64,000 nt of DNA from contig KK211272.1 in NCBI GenBank assembly GCA_000621405.1, positions 58,155 through 122,154 of the forward strand, given 5' to 3'. Below the pieces are notes generated by a model. That model was given only the letters and a program-made list of their open reading frames with translations, searched no databases and was not told the origin of the DNA. Shown piece after piece: positions 25,780 through 34,744 of the stretch; positions within the stretch are counted from its first letter, which is position 1, and every line of letters starts with the position of its first letter. The DNA comes from Lachnospiraceae bacterium AC3007 (GTDB lineage: Bacteria > Bacillota > Clostridia > Lachnospirales > Lachnospiraceae). The position numbers were made by a program, and so were the translations under genes.

Positions 25780-26529
25780 TCACTCCTCAATGCCGCTTGC
25801 TTTCCTTCTGATCTTTCTTTCTTCTTCGAAGATATATCTGATTATGCCTTCCCTGTCCTTGTCCTTGATATTGATGAACTGGATATGGTTCTTGTATTCT
25901 CCGCTCCTGCCCTCTATCATCTCTGACAGGATGACCCGTCCTATCACGGAATACTCGGTAAATCTTCCGTTAAGGTTCAGTGAAAATACAAACAGCACCT
26001 TTGAATCCTTTTCAAACTGCCTGTCGGAGATGAACTTCGCTCCGCCTCCGCTGATATCGACTATGACTCCGTCTTCCAGCGTAAGATCGGTATTGATGAA
26101 TCTCACGTCATTACCGCCTATCTCCTCGAGCTCTTTGATCTCTTTATCGGGCATTTCGCGGCATTTCATATTAAGGATGCAGTTAAGTCTGTAATATTCC
26201 CTTCTCTGGAACTTTCTGAGAGGAGAAGTAAGTTCCATGGTGAGTACATACATGTTATTTGACTTGTATCTGTCTGTGATCCGCGCATAGCACTGATACA
26301 GTCCGTTACCGGAATAAAAGCACAGATCATAGTCATCTCCTATCTCGAGAAGCACTATATGGCCGTCCACAAAGGGCATATTGACCTTGATCTCATCCTC
26401 GGACATGATATCAAACACTCTGGATGAGTATGTCTTTCTCTCTATGACCCCGTTCTTGGTGATCCTGTCTTCACTTTTTACCTCGGTAAGATCGACCTTA
26501 TCCCCGGGTATTACATGATCAGATAACAT
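25780..26529 (-). CDS. PilZ-domain flagellar brake protein, YcgR-like
   Basis: It probably binds cyclic di-GMP and slows or alters the flagellar motor. The N-terminal YcgR-like domain covers about residues 1-105 (IPGDKVDLTEVKSEDRI). The PilZ domain follows with the c-di-GMP motif QRREYYR (the RxxxR element is seen as RKFQRREYYR) and the second motif DISGGGAKF. The 249 residues are normal. It lies between flhG and cheB, which ties c-di-GMP sensing to motor control. The diguanylate cyclase at 11220 and the EAL protein at 59368 are candidate partners. Confidence 0.88.
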   Translation of the reverse strand: MLSDHVIPGDKVDLTEVKSEDRITKNGVIERKTYSSRVFDIMSEDEIKVNMPFVDGHIVLLEIGDDYDLCFYSGNGLYQCYARITDRYKSNNMYVLTMELTSPLRKFQRREYYRLNCILNMKCREMPDKEIKELEEIGGNDVRFINTDLTLEDGVIVDISGGGAKFISDRQFEKDSKVLFVFSLNLNGRFTEYSVIGRVILSEMIEGRSGEYKNHIQFINIKDKDREGIIRYIFEEERKIRRKASGIEE

Positions 26530-26545
26530 ATATATCTCCTCCCGA

Positions 26546-27433
26546 TCAGCCGGTATATCTACCCCTGATCATATTTGCGAAAAATCCTGCCATGCCGACC
26601 CTGAATCCCTGCTTCTCCTGAGGGATGTCCATAAGTGACTTGGCAATATAATCAAATGCCTTCGCAGATTTGGCATTCATGTTCGAAATGCATACCGGAC
26701 TCTGCTGCATCACAGCCTTTGACAACTCTGCGTCCTCCGGGATCGCTCCCAGATATGACATATCAAGATGCAGATATCTCTGAACCACGGCATTCAGCTT
26801 CTTATACAGTATCTCACCTTCCCTTGCATCGGTGATCTTGTTGGCTATGACCTTGACATGCGAAGCACCCGCACTGTATCTGGGATTCCTCTTAAGCGCC
26901 TTTAACAGCGAATAGGAATCAGTGATGGACGTGGGTTCCGGCGTAGTCACGAGCAGTATCTCACCCGATGCGACCAGAAATTCTATGACAGCATTTGAGA
27001 TCCCGGCGCCGGTATCGATGATTATGATATCCGATATACTGTCGAGATCGGCAAGCTGCGTCACAAGGTAGTTGATATAGTCATTGCCCAGATTTGTAAG
27101 ACCGGCTATGCCGCTTCCCCCGGATATAAAACCGATATCCATTGGTCCCCAGGTAATGACGTCCCTTATGCTCTTGCCCTGATAGATAAGATCGGCAAGA
27201 TTGTTTTTGGGTACAGTGCCGAACATGACCTCGATATTGGCGAGACCGAAATCGGCATCAAAGATTATGACTCTGTGTCCCATCTTTTTGAACTGTACCG
27301 CAAGATTGATGGCCACATTCGACTTGCCTACTCCGCCTTTACCGCTGGTAACGGTGATGACGCGGGCCGCATGAGCCGGGGCAACCTGATTCTGTTTGAT
27401 TATAGTCCTGAGTCTTGTCGCCTGATCCATCAT
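26546..27433 (-). CDS. flhG: Flagellar number regulator FlhG (MinD-like ATPase)
   Basis: It is a P-loop ATPase that limits flagellar number and opposes FlhF. The N-terminal activator stretch with QATRLRTIIKQ is present. The deviant Walker A reads KGGVGKSN at 32-39, and the switch region gives FDADFGLANIE. A later DTGAG is the Walker B-like element. The 295 residues fit. Its ATG overlaps the flhF stop by four bases, so FlhF and FlhG are made in a fixed ratio. Confidence 0.95.
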   Translation of the reverse strand: MMDQATRLRTIIKQNQVAPAHAARVITVTSGKGGVGKSNVAINLAVQFKKMGHRVIIFDADFGLANIEVMFGTVPKNNLADLIYQGKSIRDVITWGPMDIGFISGGSGIAGLTNLGNDYINYLVTQLADLDSISDIIIIDTGAGISNAVIEFLVASGEILLVTTPEPTSITDSYSLLKALKRNPRYSAGASHVKVIANKITDAREGEILYKKLNAVVQRYLHLDMSYLGAIPEDAELSKAVMQQSPVCISNMNAKSAKAFDYIAKSLMDIPQEKQGFRVGMAGFFANMIRGRYTG

Positions 27434-28713
27434 GAACCTCCGAGAATGGATCTGACGATGCTCTGGGGATTAAATGCTTCGATATCGTCCGGCACGTCCT
27501 GTCCGTCTGTAATGTATGATATCTCGGCTCCCGTATAGATCCTTATATTATACATATTTCCAAAGGTGGAAGTCTCATCAAGCTTGGTAAATATGATCTT
27601 GAAGTCATCCATCTCCTTGTATATATCACATATGGAAAGCAGATCCCTGTATTTGGTGGTCACCGAAAGCACAAGGAAGGTCTCGGTATCAGCCACCTCC
27701 TTGGCAGCATCAAGAATATGCTTCATCTCGTCCCGCTTTTCCTTATCCTTGGGGGAATAGCCGGCTGTATCCACAAATATGAAGTCCTGCTCCTTAAGCT
27801 CCTCAAGCGTATTCTTGATATCATCGGCTGAATAGATGACCTTGAACGGAACGTCTACGACCACATCCATGATCTCAGCATATGACCTGAGCTGCTCCGC
27901 AGCCTTGATCCTGTATGTATCCGTAGTGACCAGAGCGACCTTCTTTTTCTGATTGACAGCCATCTCGGATGCGAGCTTCGCAATGGTCGTGGTCTTCCCG
28001 ACTCCGGTGGGACCTATGAACACTATCACCTTGGGCTTGCCGTCAGAAGCTACGATACCGCGGCTCACGCCAAACTTGAGGATGAGCTTCTGATATATGT
28101 TGGAAAGCAGAAAGTCTATCGTAACACCGGGCTTGGAGAGCTTTTCAATCTCCTCGATGAGGTCATTGGCATATTTCTCATCGACCTCATTATTGATAAG
28201 CGTCGTATATATGAGCTTGATAAAGCTCATAATCTCCTTGCTTCCTTCTTTTTTGCTTTCAGCGCTCTCCTTCTTTGCTTCCTGTTCCATCACGGATTTG
28301 AGCTGCTGTTCGATGAGGACATGAAGATTGTCTATCTTCTCGGGAGAACTCTTTTTCTCTTCTTCCTTCTTTTCTTCCGGATGAAGCTTGTCGTATTCCT
28401 CGTCTGTGAGCACATCCTTATATTTGGAGAGCTTTTTGTCCTGAGAGCTCTTCATGGGTTGCGTCTGGATCTTTGAAGCCTTATCCTCCTCCATCTCCCT
28501 GCGGCTCCGAAGAGGCACGGGCGTACCGCCCATATCTGCCTTCTCTTCTTCTATGGCAGCAGTGACTTCGACCGAAGGCTTGGAGAACAAACCCGAAAGG
28601 CCCTTCTTCTTAACCTTCTTAACGTTCATGATGACAGCCTGCATACCAAGTTCAGCCTTTGCTGCCTTCAATGCTTCATCTTCTGTTTTTGCAGTAAATT
28701 TCTTGATTATCAT
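27430..28713 (-). CDS. flhF: Flagellar placement GTPase FlhF (SRP family)
   Basis: It is an SRP-type GTPase that sets the position and number of flagella. Order of parts: a small N-terminal domain (about 1-50), a basic then Glu/Lys-rich low-complexity linker (about 55-160), the N helical region and the GTPase G domain. The P-loop GPTGVGKT is at 234-241, with VDTAGYSPKD and TKLDET further on. The 427 residues are normal. It lies 21 bases after flhA. Confidence 0.96.
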   Translation of the reverse strand: MIIKKFTAKTEDEALKAAKAELGMQAVIMNVKKVKKKGLSGLFSKPSVEVTAAIEEEKADMGGTPVPLRSRREMEEDKASKIQTQPMKSSQDKKLSKYKDVLTDEEYDKLHPEEKKEEEKKSSPEKIDNLHVLIEQQLKSVMEQEAKKESAESKKEGSKEIMSFIKLIYTTLINNEVDEKYANDLIEEIEKLSKPGVTIDFLLSNIYQKLILKFGVSRGIVASDGKPKVIVFIGPTGVGKTTTIAKLASEMAVNQKKKVALVTTDTYRIKAAEQLRSYAEIMDVVVDVPFKVIYSADDIKNTLEELKEQDFIFVDTAGYSPKDKEKRDEMKHILDAAKEVADTETFLVLSVTTKYRDLLSICDIYKEMDDFKIIFTKLDETSTFGNMYNIRIYTGAEISYITDGQDVPDDIEAFNPQSIVRSILGGS

Positions 28714-28734
28714 TGTTGCTTATCCTGTCATTCT

Positions 28735-30801
28735 TCAGGCAGTGATCATTCCTATGCTCTGAAGCTCCACATCATTTTCTATCTCATGATAAGAGATGAC
28801 GACCAACTCGTCAAAATAATCCTCCGTAAGCTTCTTAAAGTATATCCTGACAATGGGCGATGTGACGACGATCTCATTCCTGCCAAGATCATCAAGCTTC
28901 TTGAGCTCCTCCTCCGTAGCGGATATGATCGCTCTTGTGCGCTCCGGATCAAGAGTGAGGTAAGCGCCCTGTTCAGTCTGCTTCACGGATCCCATGATCT
29001 CCTGCTCGATCTTGGGATCGAGAGTGACTATCTGCGTTGTCTCTCCCGGCTCAAAATACCTCGCGGATATTGCTCTCTTAAGCGACTGTCTTACATATTC
29101 CGTAAGGACATCAGTATCCCTTGTGGTCGCTGCATAGTCTGCCAGAGTCTCAAATATCGTAAGCAGGTCTCTGATGGAGACACCTTCCTCAAGCAGATTC
29201 TGCAAGACCTTCTGGATCTCTCCGAGTCCGAGAAGCTTCGGCGTGAGCTCTTCGACGACAGAAGGATTGGATTCCTTCAGGTTGTCTATAAGATTCTGAG
29301 TATCCTGTCTCGTAAGCAGTTCCGCGATATGCTGCCTTATCACCTCCGTGAGGTGGGTCGCTATGATGGAAGGAGGATCCACGACGGTATAACCCATGGA
29401 TTCGGCTCTCTCCCTCTGTCCTTCGGTGATCCATTTTGCAGGCAGATGGAAGGAAGGCTCGGTGGTATCGATTCCCGTGATCTCCTCTTCCACATATCCC
29501 GGATTCATGGCCATATAATGGTCAAACAGTATCTCGCCTTCGGCTACCTGCACACCCTTGATCTTGATGATGTACTGGTTCGGGTTCAGCTGGATATTAT
29601 CCCTCAGTCTTATGATAGGCACAACGGTACCCATCTCAAGCGCGATCTGACGTCTGATCATCACGACTCTGTCAAGCAGATCGCCGCCCTGATTGACATC
29701 CGCAAGAGGTATGATGCCATAACCGAACTCCAGCTCTATAGGATCCACGGAAAGCAGAGATACAACATTCTCGGGCTTTCTGATCTCTTCCGCAGACACC
29801 TCTTCTTCCTGTACCGAGGTCTCCACCTTCTGTACCTCGATCTGATTCTGCATCACGCGTCCGCCCACAAGGAACAGCGCACCGATGATGGCAAAGATAA
29901 CGGCGTTCAGCGGTGTCACAATACCAAGGAAAAGAATGACTCCGCCGGCCATATACATGACCTTGGGGACGCCAAAGATCTGCTTTACAAGATCGGGACC
30001 AAAGTCTGCTTCCTTGCCGCCCTTGGTGACAAGTATACCTGTCGCAAGCGATATGAGCAGCGAAGGTATGGCTGATACAAGTCCGTCACCGATGGTAAGT
30101 ATCGTATATGTGGCAAGCGCATCCTGAAAAGTATTGCCTCGTCTTAAGACTCCCATGGCTATGCCGCCTACAACATTGATGCCGGTGATAAGAAGGCCTG
30201 CCGTGGAGTCTCCTTTAACGTATTTTACGGCACCGTCCATGGAACCGAAGAATGAAGCTTCCTGCTGGATCTTGTCTCTTCTCTTCTTTGCCTCCACGTC
30301 ATCTATGGCTCCCGTATTAAGATCGGCGTCTATAGCCATCTGCTTACCGGGCATGGCATCAAGCGTGAATCTCGCCGTGACCTCGGACACACGCTCGGAA
30401 CCTTTGTTGATGACAACAAACTGAAGGATTATCAGTATGATATAGACTATCGTGCCTATGATAAGGTCATTGCCGCCGACAAATTCTCCAAAGGTCCTGA
30501 CGACGTTGCCGGGATCACCGGTGGACAGGATCAGCTTTGTCGAAGAGACATTGAGCGATATCCTGAATATTGTCGTGAAAAGCAGGACAGTCGGATAAAA
30601 CGACATCTCCAGCACCTCATTGATGAATAGCGTGTTGAAGAGTATCGCAAAAGCAACCGCCATGTTAAGCGCGAGCATGACATCGAGCAACGTGTTTGGC
30701 ATGGGCACAATAAGGAACACAAAAGCAAAGAGCAGATAAAGCGCTACTCCCAGGTCCTGAATGGACATTACTCTTTTCTTTGTCCCTACGGCCGAATCCA
30801 T
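28735..30801 (-). CDS. flhA: Flagellar type III export gate protein FlhA
   Basis: It is the large export gate component that receives chaperone-substrate complexes. About eight membrane helices fill residues 15-320. The FHIPEP signature region reads RFTLDAMPGKQMAID near residue 142. The cytoplasmic C-terminal domain covers about 350-688. The length of 688 is normal. It lies directly after flhB with one base between. A long open frame on the opposite strand over this gene is a shadow. Confidence 0.97.
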   Translation of the reverse strand: MDSAVGTKKRVMSIQDLGVALYLLFAFVFLIVPMPNTLLDVMLALNMAVAFAILFNTLFINEVLEMSFYPTVLLFTTIFRISLNVSSTKLILSTGDPGNVVRTFGEFVGGNDLIIGTIVYIILIILQFVVINKGSERVSEVTARFTLDAMPGKQMAIDADLNTGAIDDVEAKKRRDKIQQEASFFGSMDGAVKYVKGDSTAGLLITGINVVGGIAMGVLRRGNTFQDALATYTILTIGDGLVSAIPSLLISLATGILVTKGGKEADFGPDLVKQIFGVPKVMYMAGGVILFLGIVTPLNAVIFAIIGALFLVGGRVMQNQIEVQKVETSVQEEEVSAEEIRKPENVVSLLSVDPIELEFGYGIIPLADVNQGGDLLDRVVMIRRQIALEMGTVVPIIRLRDNIQLNPNQYIIKIKGVQVAEGEILFDHYMAMNPGYVEEEITGIDTTEPSFHLPAKWITEGQRERAESMGYTVVDPPSIIATHLTEVIRQHIAELLTRQDTQNLIDNLKESNPSVVEELTPKLLGLGEIQKVLQNLLEEGVSIRDLLTIFETLADYAATTRDTDVLTEYVRQSLKRAISARYFEPGETTQIVTLDPKIEQEIMGSVKQTEQGAYLTLDPERTRAIISATEEELKKLDDLGRNEIVVTSPIVRIYFKKLTEDYFDELVVISYHEIENDVELQSIGMITA

Positions 30802-30802
30802 A

Positions 30803-32002
30803 CTATGCCATCATCCTCTTTGAATCGTATGAAGAACGGGACTTCTGATCCCTGTTATTGTATACAAATGCAAGCACCTCAGCCACAGCCTGATAGAGTT
30901 CCGGCGGGATCAGCGCCCCTATTTCCACATTATGATAGAGCATCCTCGCCAAAGGCTTGTTCTCAACTATCTCCACGCCGCTGTTCCTTGCTTCATCCTT
31001 GATCTTCTGAGCAAGAAAGTCCTGTCCCTTGGCGACGATATAAGGCGCATCGGCCACCTCAGTGTCGTATTTCAGGGCTACAGCAAAATGCGTAGGGTTC
31101 GTGATGACGACATCGGCCTCGGGAACGGCCTGCATCATCCTTCTCCTGGATGCCTCCATCATCTTCTGCTTGATCTTGCCCTTGATCTGAGGATCTCCCT
31201 CGGAATTCTTGTACTCATCCTTTACTTCCTGCTTGGTCATCATCATATCCTTATGGAACTTCCATCTCTGGTAAAGAAGATCTATAAGAGATGCCACAAA
31301 ATATATGATGCTTATCCTGAAGCCCAGATCCGCGATCACAAAGCAGACCTCACTGACACCCGACTTAAGTGACATATCGTAAAAGAGTGTCAAAAGACCG
31401 CCCATGCCCTGAATATAGTTATATACGACTCCGGCAATGATCGCGATCTTGGCAATAGCAAAGGCCAGATCCACAAGCTTCTTTTTCGAGAAGAGCTTCT
31501 TCACTCCGCTTGCGGGATTAAGCTTGCTGAGTTTGGGCTGCAGAGGCTTGGATGTAACCTTCCATTTGAACTGCAGCATATTAGTGACCACAGCGATCAC
31601 AACTCCGACACCAAATATCGGAAGGAGTATTATAAGCATCCTTATAACCGCAGTTCGCAGGAGTATGATTATCTCATTCGTGGGCACATCTCCGCCGTAG
31701 AGCACAATGTAATCCGGGATATTGCTTATCACGAATCTCATTATCGTAAGCAGGCTCCCGCCGATACTCTGCCCCAGAAAACGGATCAGAAGGAAAAAGG
31801 CCGCCAGAGCCACAGCATTGCAGAGCTCCTGGCTCTTTGCAACAGAACCGTCCTTTCTCGCATCTTCAAGCTTTTTGGATGTGGGCTCTTCGGTCTTTTC
31901 ACCTCCGGGACCTTCCTCCGCAAAGAACTGAAGATCAAGGGGGATCAGAAACCCATGATATAAAAAGCTGTCCGGTATATTTGTATACTCCGCACCCATC
32001 AT
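30803..32002 (-). CDS. flhB: Flagellar export specificity switch protein FlhB
   Basis: It switches the export apparatus from hook to filament substrates. An extended N-terminus (about 30 residues) precedes the common start LQFFAEEGPGGEKTEEPTS. Four membrane helices follow. The autocleavage site NPTH is at 302-305 in ITNPTHFAVALKYD. The 399 residues are slightly long because of the N-terminus. Two ATG codons overlap the fliR stop; either could be used. Confidence 0.96.
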   Translation of the reverse strand: MMGAEYTNIPDSFLYHGFLIPLDLQFFAEEGPGGEKTEEPTSKKLEDARKDGSVAKSQELCNAVALAAFFLLIRFLGQSIGGSLLTIMRFVISNIPDYIVLYGGDVPTNEIIILLRTAVIRMLIILLPIFGVGVVIAVVTNMLQFKWKVTSKPLQPKLSKLNPASGVKKLFSKKKLVDLAFAIAKIAIIAGVVYNYIQGMGGLLTLFYDMSLKSGVSEVCFVIADLGFRISIIYFVASLIDLLYQRWKFHKDMMMTKQEVKDEYKNSEGDPQIKGKIKQKMMEASRRRMMQAVPEADVVITNPTHFAVALKYDTEVADAPYIVAKGQDFLAQKIKDEARNSGVEIVENKPLARMLYHNVEIGALIPPELYQAVAEVLAFVYNNRDQKSRSSYDSKRMMA

Positions 32003-32787
32003 CCGGCCGACATCCCTCCGGCAAATCTCTCAAACATAACCTGCATCTCCGAAAAAATATAATCAGAGATCGACGGCAGCATACCGATAGTAAGAAACAA
32101 AACACCCAGGCCTACAAGGATCTTGATCTGCATACCCACAGTGAACATATTCATCTGAGGAGCGATCTTGGCCATAATGCCGAGTATCGCGTTCAAAAGA
32201 AGCATCGCCCCGAACACCGGAAGAAAGATCCTGAATCCTATCACCACAAAGTCAGTAATAAAAGCAGCCATGGACTCAAAAAGGACGTCCATGTCAAATA
32301 CAATCCGGCCTGTCGGTATAAGCTCATAACTATCCACAAACGCCCTGAAAAGCCACTGATACATATCAGTGACACACAGGATCAGTAATATGGAATACTG
32401 ATACAGAGTGCCGGTAAATCCGGTGCTGGTCCTTGTGACAGGATCAAAAAAATTCACCATAGAAAGGCCTATATCCATATCAGTCAGTGTACCGACAAAC
32501 TGCACTATGAACATGCAGAGATTGGTGGACAGGCCCAAAAGCACTCCGGCTATGGCTTCTCTTATTACCAGTACCGCATATCCCAGCACCGTGTCATAGG
32601 TCAGAAGATAATGCGGCACCACAAACCTGTATAATACAAAAGCGACAAAAAGGGAAAAACCAACTTTCACCCTTCTTGGCACATTTGTCGTGGAAAAGAA
32701 AGGAGCTGCAAAAACAAAGCACGAAACCCTTGTGAGAATGAGCAGATAAAATTCGAAATCCTGTATCGAAAACGAATAATTAAACAT
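31999..32787 (-). CDS. fliR: Flagellar export gate protein FliR
   Basis: It forms part of the FliPQR export channel. The 262 residues hold about six hydrophobic helices, beginning with FEFYLLILTRVSCFVFAAPF and including the family stretch VIREAIAGVLLGL. Glycine- and Pro-poor hydrophobic character fits the family. It starts five bases after fliQ ends and its stop overlaps flhB. Confidence 0.95.
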   Translation of the reverse strand: MFNYSFSIQDFEFYLLILTRVSCFVFAAPFFSTTNVPRRVKVGFSLFVAFVLYRFVVPHYLLTYDTVLGYAVLVIREAIAGVLLGLSTNLCMFIVQFVGTLTDMDIGLSMVNFFDPVTRTSTGFTGTLYQYSILLILCVTDMYQWLFRAFVDSYELIPTGRIVFDMDVLFESMAAFITDFVVIGFRIFLPVFGAMLLLNAILGIMAKIAPQMNMFTVGMQIKILVGLGVLFLTIGMLPSISDYIFSEMQVMFERFAGGMSAG

Positions 32788-32792
32788 CTGCC

Positions 32793-33062
32793 CTACTTAA
32801 TATACAAGGAAAAATCGCTCCAGAGCTTCGTCATCAGCTCTACCATGTTATTAAGCATCCAGTGCCCAAGCAAAAGGATCCCGGAAAAAATAGCCAGGAT
32901 CTTGGGCACAAAAGTAAGCGTCTGCTCCTGAATACTTGTGACGGTCTGAAAGATGGATATCGCAAGACCGACAACAAGTGATATAAGAAGCAGCGGCGCC
33001 GCCGTGATGATTATAACATATAGAGTTTCTCTTGTTATCTGTGTAACAGCGCTTACGTCCAT
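32793..33062 (-). CDS. fliQ: Flagellar export gate protein FliQ
   Basis: It is a small helical-hairpin subunit of the export channel. The 89 residues carry two membrane helices (about 15-37 and 50-75) around the loop FQTVTSIQEQTLTFVPK, which is the family signature. It starts 27 bases after fliP. Confidence 0.95.
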   Translation of the reverse strand: MDVSAVTQITRETLYVIIITAAPLLLISLVVGLAISIFQTVTSIQEQTLTFVPKILAIFSGILLLGHWMLNNMVELMTKLWSDFSLYIK

Positions 33063-33089
33063 AACAGCCTTTTCTTTTGCTTAAGATCG

Positions 33090-34022
33090 TCAGTAAAATG
33101 TCTTCACAAGCGAGCCGATCACAAGATTCCATCCGTCAGCAAGGACAAATAGCAGTATCTTGAACGGCAGGGATATGGTTGTGGGCGGGAGCATCATCAT
33201 TCCCATACTCATAAGAGTAGACGCGACAACCATATCGATCACAATGAACGGGATATATATCAAAAACCCGATAATAAAAGCGGTACGGAGTTCCGATATC
33301 ACAAATGAAGGAATAAGGACTGCATTCGGAATATCATCAATGCCCTCTACATCCTCTATCTGGGCGATATCCATAAAAAGCCGGACATCCTTCATCTGAG
33401 TCTGGCCGTACATGAACTCTCTGAGAGGAGCCATGGCTGTCTCGGTAAACTCCTGCTGAGTGATCTCCCCGGCTTCAAAGGGCTGGACCGCGGTAGTATT
33501 GATCTCGTTGATCGTGGGCTGCATGATAAAAAATGTAAGAAAAAGTGTCAGACCGACCAAAACCTGATTCGGCGGGGCGGTCTGAGTTCCTACAGCTGCC
33601 CTGACAAAATGCAGGACCACGATGATCCTGGTAAAGGAGGTCAACATTAAGATCAGAAGCGGAGCCATAGCGACCAGCGTAAGGGTTATGAGCATCCTCA
33701 GCGGTCCACTCAGGTTTCCGTCACCGTAACTGTATGTGATATTTAGATTATTGCCGATGTTGAGTTCATTGAGATCAGACCTGTCATCGGAAGCGCCCGG
33801 CTCATCTATGACCGTGGGAGCGTCATATCCGTCGCGCAGTATACCGATGGTATCATAGGAACTCGATCTCTCACCCGGCGTCTCCTCAAGTGTCTGAGTC
33901 GAAGCGCCGCCTATACTCCTGTTTGTTGCGATGTCATTATTGGCATAGGCATACACAGGAAATAAGCAAATGAACACAGCAAGCATCGGCAGAAGAAAAC
34001 ATATTCTCAGCCTTTGCATCAT
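33090..34022 (-). CDS. fliP: Flagellar export gate protein FliP
   Basis: It is the main subunit of the export channel. A cleavable signal peptide is likely at residues 1-27 (MMQRLRICF... VYAYA). A poorly conserved region of about 60 residues follows, longer than usual. The core begins at LRMLITLTLVAMAPLLIL and includes FTRIIVVLHFVR, and the C-terminal helices contain MGMMMLPPTTISLPFKIL. The 310 residues exceed Bacillus FliP mainly because of the N-terminal insertion. It overlaps fliO by four bases. Confidence 0.96.
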   Translation of the reverse strand: MMQRLRICFLLPMLAVFICLFPVYAYANNDIATNRSIGGASTQTLEETPGERSSSYDTIGILRDGYDAPTVIDEPGASDDRSDLNELNIGNNLNITYSYGDGNLSGPLRMLITLTLVAMAPLLILMLTSFTRIIVVLHFVRAAVGTQTAPPNQVLVGLTLFLTFFIMQPTINEINTTAVQPFEAGEITQQEFTETAMAPLREFMYGQTQMKDVRLFMDIAQIEDVEGIDDIPNAVLIPSFVISELRTAFIIGFLIYIPFIVIDMVVASTLMSMGMMMLPPTTISLPFKILLFVLADGWNLVIGSLVKTFY

Positions 34023-34366
34023 TTTTTCTTTCCTATCCTGGCCTTGGCCTTTTCCATAAGTTCCTTAAAGTCATAGGTACCGGATACCGGAGCCGGACGG
34101 GATACAATATCCTCTTCAGGGATCTCTGAAAGATAAGTGATCTCATCCTTACCGATCCCTACCGCAAAATATTTTGACGCGACCCGGACTATTGCTATGT
34201 ACTTTGAAGGAGTGACCTTCGCAGAGTCGATGATCTCTATATTGCCGGTTGCAACCTTGCCTTTGGCATATCCTCCAACGAATCTGGTAGTGAAGTAGGT
34301 AACAACAAGCACAAGGGCGAATATGGCAAGGACAGTAACAAGCTGTACGATGCCCTCAGAGCCCAA
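34019..34366 (-). CDS. fliO: Flagellar export assembly protein FliO (FliZ type)
   Basis: It helps the FliP ring form. The 115 residues have one N-terminal membrane helix (about 8-27) and a cytoplasmic basic domain with the typical stretch IEIIDSAKVTPSKYIAIVRV. The start is a TTG immediately after the cheY stop codon, so it relies on translational coupling. The position between cheY and fliP is the one of Bacillus fliZ. Confidence 0.88.
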   Translation of the reverse strand: MGSEGIVQLVTVLAIFALVLVVTYFTTRFVGGYAKGKVATGNIEIIDSAKVTPSKYIAIVRVASKYFAVGIGKDEITYLSEIPEEDIVSRPAPVSGTYDFKELMEKAKARIGKKK

Positions 34367-34729
34367 TCAACCCACTACTTTCTTTACGGCCTCCAGGACT
34401 CTCTCTGCCTGGAACGGCTTAACTATGAAGTCCTTAGCGCCGGCCTGTATAGCCTCGATAACCATTGCCTGCTGACCCATTGCGGAACACATGATCACAA
34501 GCGCGGCGGGATCGGCACCTTTGATAGCCTTAAGAGCCTGGATACCATCCATCTCGGGCATGGTGATGTCCATAAGGACCAGATCGGGCTTAAGCTCGTT
34601 ATACTTCTCTACGGCCTTCGCACCGTTCTCTGCCTCCCCGGCGACATTGTAGCCATTCTTTGAGAGGATGTCCTTGATCATCATCCTCATGAACGCTGCA
34701 TCATCACAGATCAGAATGTTCTTTGCCAT
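34367..34729 (-). CDS. cheY: Chemotaxis response regulator CheY
   Basis: It carries the phosphoryl signal from CheA to the motor switch. It is a single receiver domain of 120 residues with Asp9 and Asp10, the phosphorylation site Asp54 (MDITMPEMDG), the switch Ser82 and the conserved Lys104 (FIVKPF). It lies between fliY and fliO, beside the proteins it binds or that dephosphorylate it. Confidence 0.96.
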   Translation of the reverse strand: MAKNILICDDAAFMRMMIKDILSKNGYNVAGEAENGAKAVEKYNELKPDLVLMDITMPEMDGIQALKAIKGADPAALVIMCSAMGQQAMVIEAIQAGAKDFIVKPFQAERVLEAVKKVVG

Positions 34730-34744
34730 AACTTTGTAAACTCC

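Noticed and set aside
28786-30075. Long plus-strand open frame of 429 codons opposite flhA
   Set aside because: It is the complement of a well-conserved gene; the protein has no recognisable domain and all neighbours are on the minus strand.
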